64,000 nucleotides of DNA from Litorimonas sp046250185 (GCF_046250185.1 NZ_CP176469.1), one strand, 5' to 3'. Counted from the first letter of the stretch, positions 35,941 through 43,888 are shown. Program-made: numbers and translations. Notes: generated by a model from the letters alone, not told the origin.

Positions 35941-36399
35941 CTACGCTTTCTTTGCCGCTGTTTTGATCGCGGCTTTGATCCGCGTGTACATGCCGCAACG
36001 ACAGATATTCCCTGCCATGAATGTCTCGATCTCTGCATCCGATGGGTTCGGAGTTTCTTTGAGCAAGGCCACAGCCGACATGATTTGCCCTGACTGGCAG
36101 TAGCCGCATTGCGGCACTTGGTGAGCAATCCATGCTTCTTGCACAGCGTGTAGTGTGCCGTCCGCACTAGCAATCCCCTCAATCGTTGTGACGTTAGCCC
36201 CGTCTACGTCCGCGAGGAAGGTCGAACAAGAGCGCACGGCTTCGCCATTCACATGAACAGTGCAAGCCCCGCAGAGCGCAGCGCCGCATCCGAATTTTGT
36301 GCCGTTCAGCCCTGCTTCTTCTCGGATGGCCCATAAAAGAGGCGTTTCGGGATCCATGTTCAAAGTCGTGGGTTTCCCGTTCAGGGTCAGCTTGGTCAT
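35941..36399 (-). CDS. Molybdenum hydroxylase 2Fe-2S subunit (IorA-like)
   Basis: A 152-residue iron-sulfur subunit with the two clusters of this family. The plant-ferredoxin-like site is C38, C43, C46 and C58 (GCGAALCGACTVHVNG) and the helical-domain site is C98, C101, C133 and C135 (QCGYCQSG, NICRCGMY). It passes electrons from the molybdenum centre of the partner subunit encoded immediately downstream. It has no signal peptide, consistent with Tat hitch-hiking with the large subunit. The length is usual. Confidence 0.93.
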   Translation of the reverse strand: MTKLTLNGKPTTLNMDPETPLLWAIREEAGLNGTKFGCGAALCGACTVHVNGEAVRSCSTFLADVDGANVTTIEGIASADGTLHAVQEAWIAHQVPQCGYCQSGQIMSAVALLKETPNPSDAEIETFMAGNICRCGMYTRIKAAIKTAAKKA

Positions 36400-36513
36400 C
36401 TCGGCGTCCTCTTCCGATGCGAATATGCTCTTTGCATAACGTAATTTGCCCGAAATAACCAGACGTTAGGCGATGCACTCCGCCGCGCCAGAATTGCATG
36501 ACAGCAAAGCTAG

Positions 36514-36789
36514 CTAGCGTTTAGACAATAAATCAACCAATTCCGCGACTTTGCTCTCACGATCCGCCAGATCATTACTGGCAATCGCGGCGGCCAAACA
36601 GTGATCTACATGATCTTTTAGAAGCTCGCCTTCCACGCGCTTGAGCGCAGCTGTTGCAGCTTTCACCTGCACTAAAATATCGACGCAATAGCGATCTTCC
36701 TCGATCATTTTTTGCAAGCCCCTAACTTGCCCCTCAATGCGAGAGAGGCGTTTGAGGCTGCTGGTGCGGCGAATTTTACGATCCGACAT
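36514..36789 (-). CDS. csoR: CsoR/RcnR-family metal-sensing repressor
   Basis: A 91-residue all-helical DUF156 repressor. The putative metal ligands are C35 (DRYCVDIL), H60 and C64 (KDHVDHCLA), the C-H-C set of copper-sensing CsoR rather than the sets of RcnR (Ni/Co) or FrmR (formaldehyde). The ATG at 36789 is the natural start. It is divergent from the outer-membrane-like/MerP-like/MerT-like genes, and a pseudo-palindrome with a G tract lies between them. Copper is thus the most likely inducer, but the neighbouring transporter resembles mercury uptake proteins, so the true metal is open. Confidence 0.88.
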   Translation of the reverse strand: MSDRKIRRTSSLKRLSRIEGQVRGLQKMIEEDRYCVDILVQVKAATAALKRVEGELLKDHVDHCLAAAIASNDLADRESKVAELVDLLSKR

Positions 36790-36827
36790 TAGATGACCAT
36801 TTTGTGAGTTGAAGACAAGATTGAAAT

Positions 36828-36844
36828 ATACCATAGGGGGGTAT
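36828..36844. promoter_or_regulatory. Putative CsoR-family operator
   Basis: ATACCATAGGGGGGTAT is an ATACC...GGTAT inverted repeat around a tract of six G, the layout described for DUF156 repressor sites. It lies between the divergent csoR-like gene and the metal operon and overlaps the ATG at 36843, so bound repressor would block initiation of the rightward genes. Confidence 0.6.
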
Positions 36845-37502
36845 GCGAAAATATGCAATCATAATCACAACTGCAATCACGGCCATACTGCCCATGACGG
36901 TTCAGGCGCGTCCCGTGTCCTATCCTGACGCTTGGACGCTTATGATCCGCAATGACACCGACCAGAATAGCCTGCATGCGCATTACACCGTCGATACTCA
37001 GCACAGTGTTGGACTGCGTCTGCGGTATGATCGAGAGGGGGACTTCACCTTTGTAGGCGCGCAGATCAACCGCCTGATGAAGCGCTGGAATAAGATCGAT
37101 AGCCAAGCCAATATTTATGGCCGTATTGGCGTTGGGCAAGTCTATGACGATGTTGATAACGCAGAGCTGCGTCTAAAACGGGACTCTGACGAAGCGTTAT
37201 TTCTCGGCCTGTCGGGTGATTGGGAAACGCGACGTTATTTTATCTCTGGCGCAGCAGAGTATTGGGACAATGGCCGTTTTGGAGATTATAGTGCCTATCA
37301 CGGACGCCTCGGTATTGCTCCCTATGTCGCCAATACGGGCGCCCTTCACACATGGTTTATGGTCGAAGGTCATCACCGTCCCGAAAATGACGACAAAGTC
37401 GGGGCCTCAGCACTCCTGCGATTTTTCAAAGGCCCGTCCTTACTGGAAGTCGGCGTGGACGATCAGGGCGAACCCCTGCTAAATTATATTCACAGATTTT
37501 AG
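36843..37502 (+). CDS. Predicted outer-membrane beta-barrel protein in a metal operon
   Basis: A 219-residue protein with a signal peptide (MRKYAIIITTAITAILPM, cleavage after VQA at about 22). The mature part alternates hydrophobic and polar residues with many Tyr, Gly and Arg, and ends in the aromatic residue F (NYIHRF), the C-terminal signature of outer-membrane barrels. I do not recognise a family. It heads an operon with MerP-like and MerT-like proteins and starts inside the putative CsoR operator, so it could be the outer-membrane entry or exit port, or a sensor, for the same metal. The G tract directly before the ATG is too close to be an ideal ribosome-binding site. Confidence 0.7.
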   Translation: MRKYAIIITTAITAILPMTVQARPVSYPDAWTLMIRNDTDQNSLHAHYTVDTQHSVGLRLRYDREGDFTFVGAQINRLMKRWNKIDSQANIYGRIGVGQVYDDVDNAELRLKRDSDEALFLGLSGDWETRRYFISGAAEYWDNGRFGDYSAYHGRLGIAPYVANTGALHTWFMVEGHHRPENDDKVGASALLRFFKGPSLLEVGVDDQGEPLLNYIHRF

Positions 37503-37524
37503 ATACCCCTTAAAGGAGTTAGAC

Positions 37525-37881
37525 ATGAAGTTACTATCGACACTGGCTATCGCAACAATGTTGTCACTTGCCCCTACTGCGAGCTTTGCCAAAGATAAGA
37601 AAATGGAAGGCCCAGCCGTTGTTGAAATCGCAGACATTTCCGTCGGGCTCAGCGGGCTCGTATGTGATTTTTGCTCCATCGCATTGAACAAGACGTTCAA
37701 GAAACGAGACGAAGTGCGCGGCACATATGTGGACCTTGATACAAAAACAATGTCTATCGCACTCGTCGAAGGCACGGACATCACAAACGACGAAATCGTG
37801 AAACTCGTCAGCAAAGCGGGCTATAATACAACAAAGATCACGCGCAAAGATGGATCTGAATTTGTGCCGACGAAGTCCTAA
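37525..37881 (+). CDS. MerP-like periplasmic metal-binding protein
   Basis: A 118-residue protein with a signal peptide (cleavage after SFA at about 22) and a heavy-metal-associated (HMA) domain. The metal site is C47-x-x-C50 in GLVCDFCSIAL, where the usual form is GMTCxxC; the beta-alpha-beta-beta-alpha-beta pattern continues to about residue 110. It follows the outer-membrane-like gene by 22 bases with AAAGGAG upstream, and precedes a MerT-like gene by three bases. By analogy with MerP it would bind a thiophilic metal in the periplasm and hand it to the membrane protein. Mercury is not implied on its own; copper is possible. Confidence 0.82.
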   Translation: MKLLSTLAIATMLSLAPTASFAKDKKMEGPAVVEIADISVGLSGLVCDFCSIALNKTFKKRDEVRGTYVDLDTKTMSIALVEGTDITNDEIVKLVSKAGYNTTKITRKDGSEFVPTKS

Positions 37882-37884
37882 ATC

Positions 37885-38274
37885 ATGAGCAAAACAAAAC
37901 TCGCATTTCGAGAGACTGCGGCCCCCACAGTTGCGCTCGTCACGAGCCTATCGACTCTGATCTGCTGCACGCTTCCCGCTGTGATGATCACGCTGGGCAT
38001 GGGGGCGGCGCTATCGTCGCTGACGTCTAACGTACCGCAGCTCATCTGGTTGTCGGAGCGCAAGCCGCTAGTCTTTGGTGGCTCATTTGTGCTGCTGTGT
38101 CTGGCCTGGGGCGTGCGCTATATGACACGCAACATGCCCTGCCCTGCCGATCCCGCACAGGCGAAGGCTTGCGCGCGCTTGCGGACTTTCGGCGGCTGGG
38201 TTCTCTATATAGGCTTTGGCGTTTGGGCGCTGGGCGCTTTTTCGGCTTTCGTCCTGCCGAAATTGCTCGCTTAA
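37885..38274 (+). CDS. MerT-like inner-membrane metal transporter
   Basis: A 129-residue protein with three membrane helices (about 14-44, 60-80, 101-125). The first contains the vicinal pair C27-C28 followed by proline (LICCTLPAVMITLGMG), as in MerT, and the loop after helix two has a second pair, C86 and C96 (MPCPADPAQAKACARL), like the MerT cytosolic cysteines. It starts three bases after the MerP-like stop. Together these would form a periplasm-to-cytosol metal relay. No mercuric reductase (merA) or MerR is near, which argues against a classical mercury operon. Confidence 0.8.
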   Translation: MSKTKLAFRETAAPTVALVTSLSTLICCTLPAVMITLGMGAALSSLTSNVPQLIWLSERKPLVFGGSFVLLCLAWGVRYMTRNMPCPADPAQAKACARLRTFGGWVLYIGFGVWALGAFSAFVLPKLLA

Positions 38275-38302
38275 CGACATCAATCCACAAAATATCTAGA
38301 CA

Positions 38303-38336
38303 CAAAAAAGCCCGCCTCTTTCGGGGCAGGCTTTTC
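38303..38336. terminator. Bidirectional terminator between metal operon and rplQ
   Basis: Hairpin AAAGCC-x-GCC with GGC-x-GGCTTT (38303-38336), flanked by A residues on the left and T residues on the right. It can end both the rightward metal operon and the leftward ribosomal protein transcript. Confidence 0.85.
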
Positions 38337-38358
38337 TTGATTCAGAAATCGGCAGTGA

Positions 38359-38775
38359 CTATGCGTCGACAGCTTCCGCTTCCATACGCGCACGATCAAC
38401 CGCACCTTTAGCAGCTTCGTCGCGGTCAACGAATTCGATGACAGCCATTGGCGCATTGTCGCCGTAGCGGAAGCCAGCCTTCATAACACGGATATAACCC
38501 CCTGGGCGATCCGCATAGCGTGGGCCGAGGATGTCAAAGAGCTTCTTTGACTGTTCTTTATTGCGTGTGCGCGCGATCGCGATGCGGCGAGAGTTCAAGT
38601 CACCCTTTTTCGCCAAAGTCACAAGCTTCTCCACGAAAGGACGTAGCTCTTTGGCTTTTGGCAGAGTTGTGACGATTTGCTCATGCTCGATCAGCGATGA
38701 CGCCATATTGGCGAACATAGCTTTGCGGTGCGATGCCGTCCGGTTCAGTTTACGATGGGCCATTTTGTGACGCAT
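38359..38775 (-). CDS. rplQ: 50S ribosomal protein L17
   Basis: A 138-residue component near the exit-tunnel side of the large subunit. MRHKMAHRKLNRTASHRKAMF is the standard N terminus (cited in part; residues 1-20 or so) and the body continues through VTLAKKGDLNSRRIA and PGGYIRVMKAGFRYGD. A short acidic C-terminal extension (AAKGAVDRARMEAEAVDA) is usual in alphaproteobacteria. It is the last gene of the leftward alpha operon, behind rpoA, with a terminator after it. Confidence 0.98.
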   Translation of the reverse strand: MRHKMAHRKLNRTASHRKAMFANMASSLIEHEQIVTTLPKAKELRPFVEKLVTLAKKGDLNSRRIAIARTRNKEQSKKLFDILGPRYADRPGGYIRVMKAGFRYGDNAPMAVIEFVDRDEAAKGAVDRARMEAEAVDA

Positions 38776-38834
38776 GGCTTAATCCTCTTATTTTGTTTGA
38801 CCTCGGTCGTTATACAACGCGGTCGGTTTATACC

Positions 38835-39860
38835 TTAGACGTGGTCGTCATACTTTTTTGCAAGATCTTCGATATTTTCTGGCGGCCAGTTTGGCGCGTC
38901 CATACCGAGGTGAAGACCCATAGCGGCCAGCACTTCTTTGATCTCATTCAATGATTTGCGACCAAAGTTCGGCGTGCGAAGCATTTCTGCCTCTGATTTT
39001 TGAATCAGGTCGCCAATGTAAACGATATTGTCGTTTTTCAGGCAGTTCGCAGACCGCACAGATAGCTCAAGCTCGTCAACCTTGCGCAGAAGCGCTGGGT
39101 TAAAGTCGAGTTCTGGCTTCTCTTCGCCGCGGACAGAATCTTCTGGATCATCGAAGTTCACGAAGACTTGGAATTGATCTTGGAGGATGCGCGCTGCAAC
39201 AGCAATGGCATCTTCTGGCGTGACCGCACCATTGGTTTCAATATCGATCATCAATTTGTCATAATCTAGCACTTGGCCTTCGCGTGTATCTTCGACGCGG
39301 TAAGCCACGCGTTTGACAGGCGAATAAAGCGCATCAATCGAGATCAGGCCAATCGGCGCATCTTCTGGACGGCTGTCAGCCGCAGGCACATAACCTTTAC
39401 CTGATGTAACAGTCAGTTCCATGCGGATATCGGCGCCTTCATCGGCTGTGCAGATAACATGATCCTTGTTCAGGATTTCAACGTCAGCTGTTTCTTCAAT
39501 GTCAGCCCCTGTGACAGGACCAGCACCTTGCTTGCGCAGAAGTAGCTTTTTCGGACCGTCTGCGTGGAGGCGAACAGCCAAACCTTTGAGGTTTAGCACG
39601 ATGTTCGTCACGTCTTCGCGGACATTTGGAATAGATGTAAACTCATGCACGATACCATCGATCTGCACAGCTGACACAGCAGCACCTTGCAGAGAGGATA
39701 GCAGCACGCGACGGAGCGAGTTACCAAGCGTCATGCCAAAGCCACGCTCTAGCGGCTCTGCAATGATAACCGCTTTGCGGATAGGGTCACGACCGGGTTC
39801 AATCTCAGGATTGATCGGACGGATAAGTTCTTGCCAGTTTTTTTCAATCACAGTGTTCAC
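38835..39860 (-). CDS. rpoA: DNA-directed RNA polymerase alpha subunit
   Basis: A 341-residue subunit that dimerizes to nucleate RNA polymerase assembly and contacts promoter UP elements and activators. The N-terminal domain shows PLERGFGMTLGNSLRRVLLSS (cited in part) and the C-terminal domain carries SVRSANCLKNDNI and RTPNFGRKSLNEIKEVL (about 265-315). Length is normal. It lies between rpsK and rplQ as in other bacteria. Confidence 0.98.
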   Translation of the reverse strand: MNTVIEKNWQELIRPINPEIEPGRDPIRKAVIIAEPLERGFGMTLGNSLRRVLLSSLQGAAVSAVQIDGIVHEFTSIPNVREDVTNIVLNLKGLAVRLHADGPKKLLLRKQGAGPVTGADIEETADVEILNKDHVICTADEGADIRMELTVTSGKGYVPAADSRPEDAPIGLISIDALYSPVKRVAYRVEDTREGQVLDYDKLMIDIETNGAVTPEDAIAVAARILQDQFQVFVNFDDPEDSVRGEEKPELDFNPALLRKVDELELSVRSANCLKNDNIVYIGDLIQKSEAEMLRTPNFGRKSLNEIKEVLAAMGLHLGMDAPNWPPENIEDLAKKYDDHV

Positions 39861-39956
39861 CTTCTTAGGTAAGCGATTGGCGCGATCTCACAAAGAGGTC
39901 ACGCCGATAAAATTCTAGTCCCGATTAAGGGAATGTGCCCAAATAATTTCGGGCGA

Positions 39957-40346
39957 TTATACGCGGCGGCGTTTCGGCGGGCGGCATCCATTATGTGGGA
40001 TTGGCGTGACGTCACGGATCGTCGTGATCGTATAACCAGCTGCCTGCAAAGCGCGGACAGCGCTTTCGCGACCTGACCCTGGGCCGTTCACATTAACTTC
40101 TAATGTGTTCATACCATGCTCAGCCGCTTTTTTAGCCGCATCTTCAGCTGCCATTTGCGCTGCATATGGCGTTGATTTACGTGAGCCTTTAAAGCCCATT
40201 GTGCCAGCTGATGACCATGCCACAGTGTTGCCTTGGGCATCTGTGATCGTGATCATTGTGTTGTTAAATGTGGAGTTCACGTGAGCGACGCCGGAAGTGA
40301 TGTTCTTCCGGTCGGCGCGGCGAATACGTCCTGGTTCTTTTGCCAT
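39957..40346 (-). CDS. rpsK: 30S ribosomal protein S11
   Basis: A 129-residue platform protein of the small subunit that lines the mRNA exit region. GVAHVNSTFNNTMITITDAQ, MGFKGSRKSTPYAAQMAAE and the C-terminal IRDVTPIPHNGCRPPKRRRV are conserved. It lies 11 bases after rpsM within the alpha operon. Confidence 0.98.
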   Translation of the reverse strand: MAKEPGRIRRADRKNITSGVAHVNSTFNNTMITITDAQGNTVAWSSAGTMGFKGSRKSTPYAAQMAAEDAAKKAAEHGMNTLEVNVNGPGSGRESAVRALQAAGYTITTIRDVTPIPHNGCRPPKRRRV

Positions 40347-40357
40347 TGCGGTCTACC

Positions 40358-40726
40358 CTACTTCTTCTTGCCAGCGATTGCTTTCGCCGGGCCTTTGCGC
40401 GTGCGCGCATTTGTATGTGTACGCTGACCGCGCACTGGCAGGCCACGACGGTGACGCAGACCACGATAATTACCCATGTCCATCAGACGCTTGATGTTTT
40501 GTGAGTGTTCGCGGCGCAGATCGCCTTCAACCTGATGCTCAGCATCGATGGTCTCGCGGACTTGCAGGATCTCTTGGTCCGTCAGGTCTTGCACGCGACG
40601 CTCAGGCGCAATGCCCACTTTTTCGCATATAGACGCAGCTTTTGCTGCACCAATGCCGTGAATGTAACGCAACGCAATAGTTACGCGTTTATTAGTCGGG
40701 ATGTTTACCCCAGCAATACGAGCCAC
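40358..40726 (-). CDS. rpsM: 30S ribosomal protein S13
   Basis: A 122-residue head protein that bridges to the large subunit. The GTG at 40726 is taken as the start because GGAGG lies six bases upstream and it begins the conserved MARIAGVNIPTNKRV sequence (first residue encoded by GTG); a longer frame from a TTG runs through the ribosome-binding site. LRREHSQNIKRLMDMGNYRG and RGQRTHTNARTRKGPAK are typical. A 145-base gap separates it from adk. Confidence 0.97.
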   Translation of the reverse strand: MARIAGVNIPTNKRVTIALRYIHGIGAAKAASICEKVGIAPERRVQDLTDQEILQVRETIDAEHQVEGDLRREHSQNIKRLMDMGNYRGLRHRRGLPVRGQRTHTNARTRKGPAKAIAGKKK

Positions 40727-40871
40727 GTGCGGCCTCCTCAAAAAATACCAGTTTCACCGACAATTCGTGAGCGTTCCATACGAAAGGGAACGGTTACACG
40801 ACTCTGTCTCCGCGAAAGCGGGTTACTTAGTCCTAGTCAATGGCGCCGTCAAGCGCTGTTGACGTCATTAT

Positions 40872-41498
40872 TCACCCGCCGAACAGGCGAGCCCAAAAAC
40901 TTTTCTTACCAGCCTGATTTTGACCGCCTTGGCGATCCAAAACGTGGGCGATAGACGCGGCGACAGTTTCAATGTCAGCCATGCCGTCAACTTCTGCCAA
41001 TTTGCCCTGCGCAGAGTAAAAAGGCAGGAGCGGCGCAGTTTGCTTATTATAATTGCCGAGGCGAATTTTGAAGCTCTCGGGATTGTCATCCTTGCGGCCT
41101 TCGTCCTGAAAGCGCTTCACAATACGCGCCACCAGAGCTTCGTCGTCCACCTTTAGGCGGATCACGCTATCGACATGCATATCGCGGGCTGCGAGAGCCG
41201 TGTCTAGCGCTTCAGCCTGAGGCACGGTGCGTGGGAAGCCGTCAAAGATAAAACCTGCTGCGCCCTTATTCATGTCAAGCTGCTCTTCAATCAGTGCGAT
41301 CACGATATCGTCTGAAACCAAGTCACCACGGTCCATAATGCCCGCAACTTTCAATCCCAGCTCTGTGCCAGATTTACGAGCCGCGCGGAGCATGTCACCT
41401 GTTGAGAGCTGAATAAGACCACGTTCTGCGACGAGGCGTTTCGCCTGCGTGCCTTTACCCGCCGCTGGCGGCCCAAAAAGTATCAAATTCAAGCCCAT
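40872..41498 (-). CDS. adk: Adenylate kinase (short form)
   Basis: Interconverts ATP + AMP and 2 ADP. A 208-residue short-lid enzyme: P-loop GPPAAGKGTQ (residues 9-18), TGDMLRAA AMP-binding segment, and GFPRTVPQAEAL. The lid domain is the short loop type without zinc cysteines. A C-terminal tail of about 20 residues ending KKSFWARLFGG extends beyond the usual end and looks basic-aromatic. It sits between secY and rpsM as in many alphaproteobacteria. Confidence 0.97.
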   Translation of the reverse strand: MGLNLILFGPPAAGKGTQAKRLVAERGLIQLSTGDMLRAARKSGTELGLKVAGIMDRGDLVSDDIVIALIEEQLDMNKGAAGFIFDGFPRTVPQAEALDTALAARDMHVDSVIRLKVDDEALVARIVKRFQDEGRKDDNPESFKIRLGNYNKQTAPLLPFYSAQGKLAEVDGMADIETVAASIAHVLDRQGGQNQAGKKSFWARLFGG

Positions 41499-41507
41499 GC
41501 CCTGCCC

Positions 41508-42866
41508 CTATTTCTTACGCCGACGCATGCGCGACTTTTTGATCAAGCCCTCATATTGATGGGCGATCAGGTGCGATTGAATCTGGGCGACTGTATCAAG
41601 GGTCACAGACACGATAATCAAGAGGCTCATACCGCCGATCAACATGGCAACAGAGGGCGGGATAGCCTTGTTTTGAGAGATTATATATTCTGGCAACACA
41701 CAGACGAAAGCCACATAGACGGCGCCAATGAATGTCAGGCGTGACAAAACGTAGGACAAGTATTCCGCTGTGCGCTCGCCCGGGCGAATACCTGGCATAA
41801 AGCCGCCATTCTTGCGCAGGTTATCCGCGACATCGTCAGGCTTAAACACATAAGGCACATAGAAGTAGCAGAAGAAGATGATTAGTAAGCCATATAGCGT
41901 CAAGTAGAGCGGGGAGCCGTAGCCGATATAGGCCAGCATATTTCGTGTTGCCTGCGCCACTGCGCCGTCACCTGTGGCCACGATCGGTGCAATCGTCGCG
42001 GGCAGTAGCAAGAGCGAGCTAGCAAAAATCGGTGGGATCACGCCAGCTGTGTTCAACTTGAGTGGCATGAAGGAGCTTTCGCCGCCAAATGTCTTCCCGC
42101 CTGCCATCTGACGCTTAGGATACTGAACAAGTAGACGGCGCTGCGCGCGCTCGACAAAAACGATCAACATAGACAGACCCACAAACAAGACAATCACGAA
42201 CGCCAAGAGCAATTCTGAAATTGACCCTTGCTGGTTCAATCCAAATGTCTGGAAAATCGCCTTGGGCAGTTCTGCCACAATACCTGCGAAAATAATCAAG
42301 GACACGCCGTTACCCACACCGCGGGCCGTGACTTGCTCACCTAACCACATCAAGAACATGGTGCCGCCGACGAGCGTGATCACAGTCGATGCTTGGAAGA
42401 ACAGACCCGGGTCAATCACGGCACCAGGCGTCGCTTGCAGGGCGCGGGCGATACCGAATGCTTGGAAAGCCGCCAAAAAGACTGTCAAATAACGCGTATA
42501 TTGGTTGATTTGCTTACGGCCTTGCTCACCATCTTTATCCAATTCCTTGAGTGCAGGCAGCGAGCCCTTCATCAAAGTCATAATAATTGAGGCGGAAATG
42601 TAAGGCATCACGTTCAATGCAAAAATCGCCATACGTTCCACGGCGCCGCCCGCAAACATGTTCAGGCGTGTCAGTAGACCGCCGCCCCCTGCGTCAAACG
42701 CAGATTGGAACGCCTGCATATCCATGCCTGGGATCGGCACAAATGTCCCGATGCGGTAGATAACCAGAATAAAAAGCGTGAAAAGCAGACGTTGCTGCAA
42801 CTCTTTCGCCTTCGCGAAGACGCCAAGGTTCATGTTCGATGCGAGCTGTTCTGACGCTGAGGCCAT
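41508..42866 (-). CDS. secY: Preprotein translocase subunit SecY
   Basis: A 452-residue channel protein with ten membrane helices that conducts unfolded proteins through the inner membrane. IYRIGTFVPIPGMD near the N terminus, LWLGEQVTARGVGNGVSLIIF (cited in part; TM4-5 region), and PGIRPGERTAEYL are family landmarks. The ATG at 42866 begins MASASEQL; an upstream in-frame extension is ignored because it is not conserved. It lies between rplO and adk. Confidence 0.97.
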   Translation of the reverse strand: MASASEQLASNMNLGVFAKAKELQQRLLFTLFILVIYRIGTFVPIPGMDMQAFQSAFDAGGGGLLTRLNMFAGGAVERMAIFALNVMPYISASIIMTLMKGSLPALKELDKDGEQGRKQINQYTRYLTVFLAAFQAFGIARALQATPGAVIDPGLFFQASTVITLVGGTMFLMWLGEQVTARGVGNGVSLIIFAGIVAELPKAIFQTFGLNQQGSISELLLAFVIVLFVGLSMLIVFVERAQRRLLVQYPKRQMAGGKTFGGESSFMPLKLNTAGVIPPIFASSLLLLPATIAPIVATGDGAVAQATRNMLAYIGYGSPLYLTLYGLLIIFFCYFYVPYVFKPDDVADNLRKNGGFMPGIRPGERTAEYLSYVLSRLTFIGAVYVAFVCVLPEYIISQNKAIPPSVAMLIGGMSLLIIVSVTLDTVAQIQSHLIAHQYEGLIKKSRMRRRKK

Positions 42867-42934
42867 AATTGTCTGTGTCCCTGATGTGATAAACCCCCAT
42901 ATGGGGGTCAATCGTCAGTTTAAAAGGGCGGGGC

Positions 42935-43888
42935 TTAAAACTCGCCCAATTTACCTTCGTTTTTCGCGAGCAAATAGTAGAAGGTTACGCGGTTTTTCAT
43001 GCGTGTCGGCTTCATTGTTTCGCAAACCGCTTTGACTTTCTCCATCGCCGCGTCTTTGTCGTCCACGCCCAACTTTTTCTTCATGAAGCCTTTGACGATT
43101 GTTTCAAGTTCTGTCTCGTCAGAACATGACACATATTTCGCGTCACGGTTCTTAAGGGACGCACCGAGATATTTTTCAATCTTCGTGACAGTCTCATTAT
43201 CGGCCTTGGCGTCATATTCCTGCGTCGGCGCAAGATAATCAGACTCGCCGTCAGCCGCTTTGGCTGGAGCTTTCTTAGCTGCAGCCTTCTTAGGCGCCGC
43301 TGCTTTTTTCTCAGCTTTCGGCTTCTCGGCTTTGGGCTTTTCTGCTTTAGGCGCAGCAGATTTCTTGTCAGCCTTGCTTACTTTATTCGAACGATCTTGC
43401 TTCTCGCCTTTGCCGCGATATTCAACCGTCTCGTCCAGCACTGTCACAGAGCCTTTGGCATCTTCGACAAGCTTGATCGCGCCGGGTGTTGCGCCAGAAA
43501 CCGTCAGCTTTACAGCTTTAGATAGTTTGCCGCCACCGATCAGACGCACGCCGTCTTTGGCGCGGCGAATAACGCCAGCTTCGACAAGCGCAGCCGCATC
43601 ATAATTTGTTTTAGAATCCAACTTACCAGACTCAATCGCACGGTTCACTGTTGCGATAGACAGCTCTGTCCAGTTTTTGCGGTTGGGCTTGTTAAAGCCA
43701 CGCTTTGGCAGACGCATGTGAATTGGCATTTGACCGCCTTCAAAGCCTTTGATCGCCACACCTGAGCGTGACTTCTGACCTTTGACACCACGGCCGGCTG
43801 TTTTGCCTTTGCCTGAGCCAATACCACGGCCTACGCGCTTACGGTTCTTCGTTGCGCCGGCATTATCACTGAGTTCGTTTAAACGCAT
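42935..43888 (-). CDS. rplO: Ribosomal protein L15 fused to a DUF2853 domain
   Basis: A 317-residue protein, roughly twice normal L15. Residues 1 to about 155 are L15 (GRGIGSGKGKTAGRGVKGQK; GFEGGQMP; KRGFNKPN). Residues about 156-215 are a Lys/Ala/Pro-rich linker with three KAEKP-type repeats (181-193). Residues about 217-317 match DUF2853: TKIEKYLGASLKNRDAKYVS with CSDETELETI, FMKKKLGVDD and NRVTFYYLLAKNEGKLGEF. The frame is continuous, with no stop or frameshift between domains. Its place in the operon between rpmD and secY is normal, so L15 function is expected; what the tail does is unknown. Confidence 0.92.
   Translation of the reverse strand: MRLNELSDNAGATKNRKRVGRGIGSGKGKTAGRGVKGQKSRSGVAIKGFEGGQMPIHMRLPKRGFNKPNRKNWTELSIATVNRAIESGKLDSKTNYDAAALVEAGVIRRAKDGVRLIGGGKLSKAVKLTVSGATPGAIKLVEDAKGSVTVLDETVEYRGKGEKQDRSNKVSKADKKSAAPKAEKPKAEKPKAEKKAAAPKKAAAKKAPAKAADGESDYLAPTQEYDAKADNETVTKIEKYLGASLKNRDAKYVSCSDETELETIVKGFMKKKLGVDDKDAAMEKVKAVCETMKPTRMKNRVTFYYLLAKNEGKLGEF

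Noticed and set aside
36514..38274. Classical mercury resistance operon
   Set aside because: MerP- and MerT-like proteins are present, but there is no merA or merR, and the regulator is of the CsoR type.
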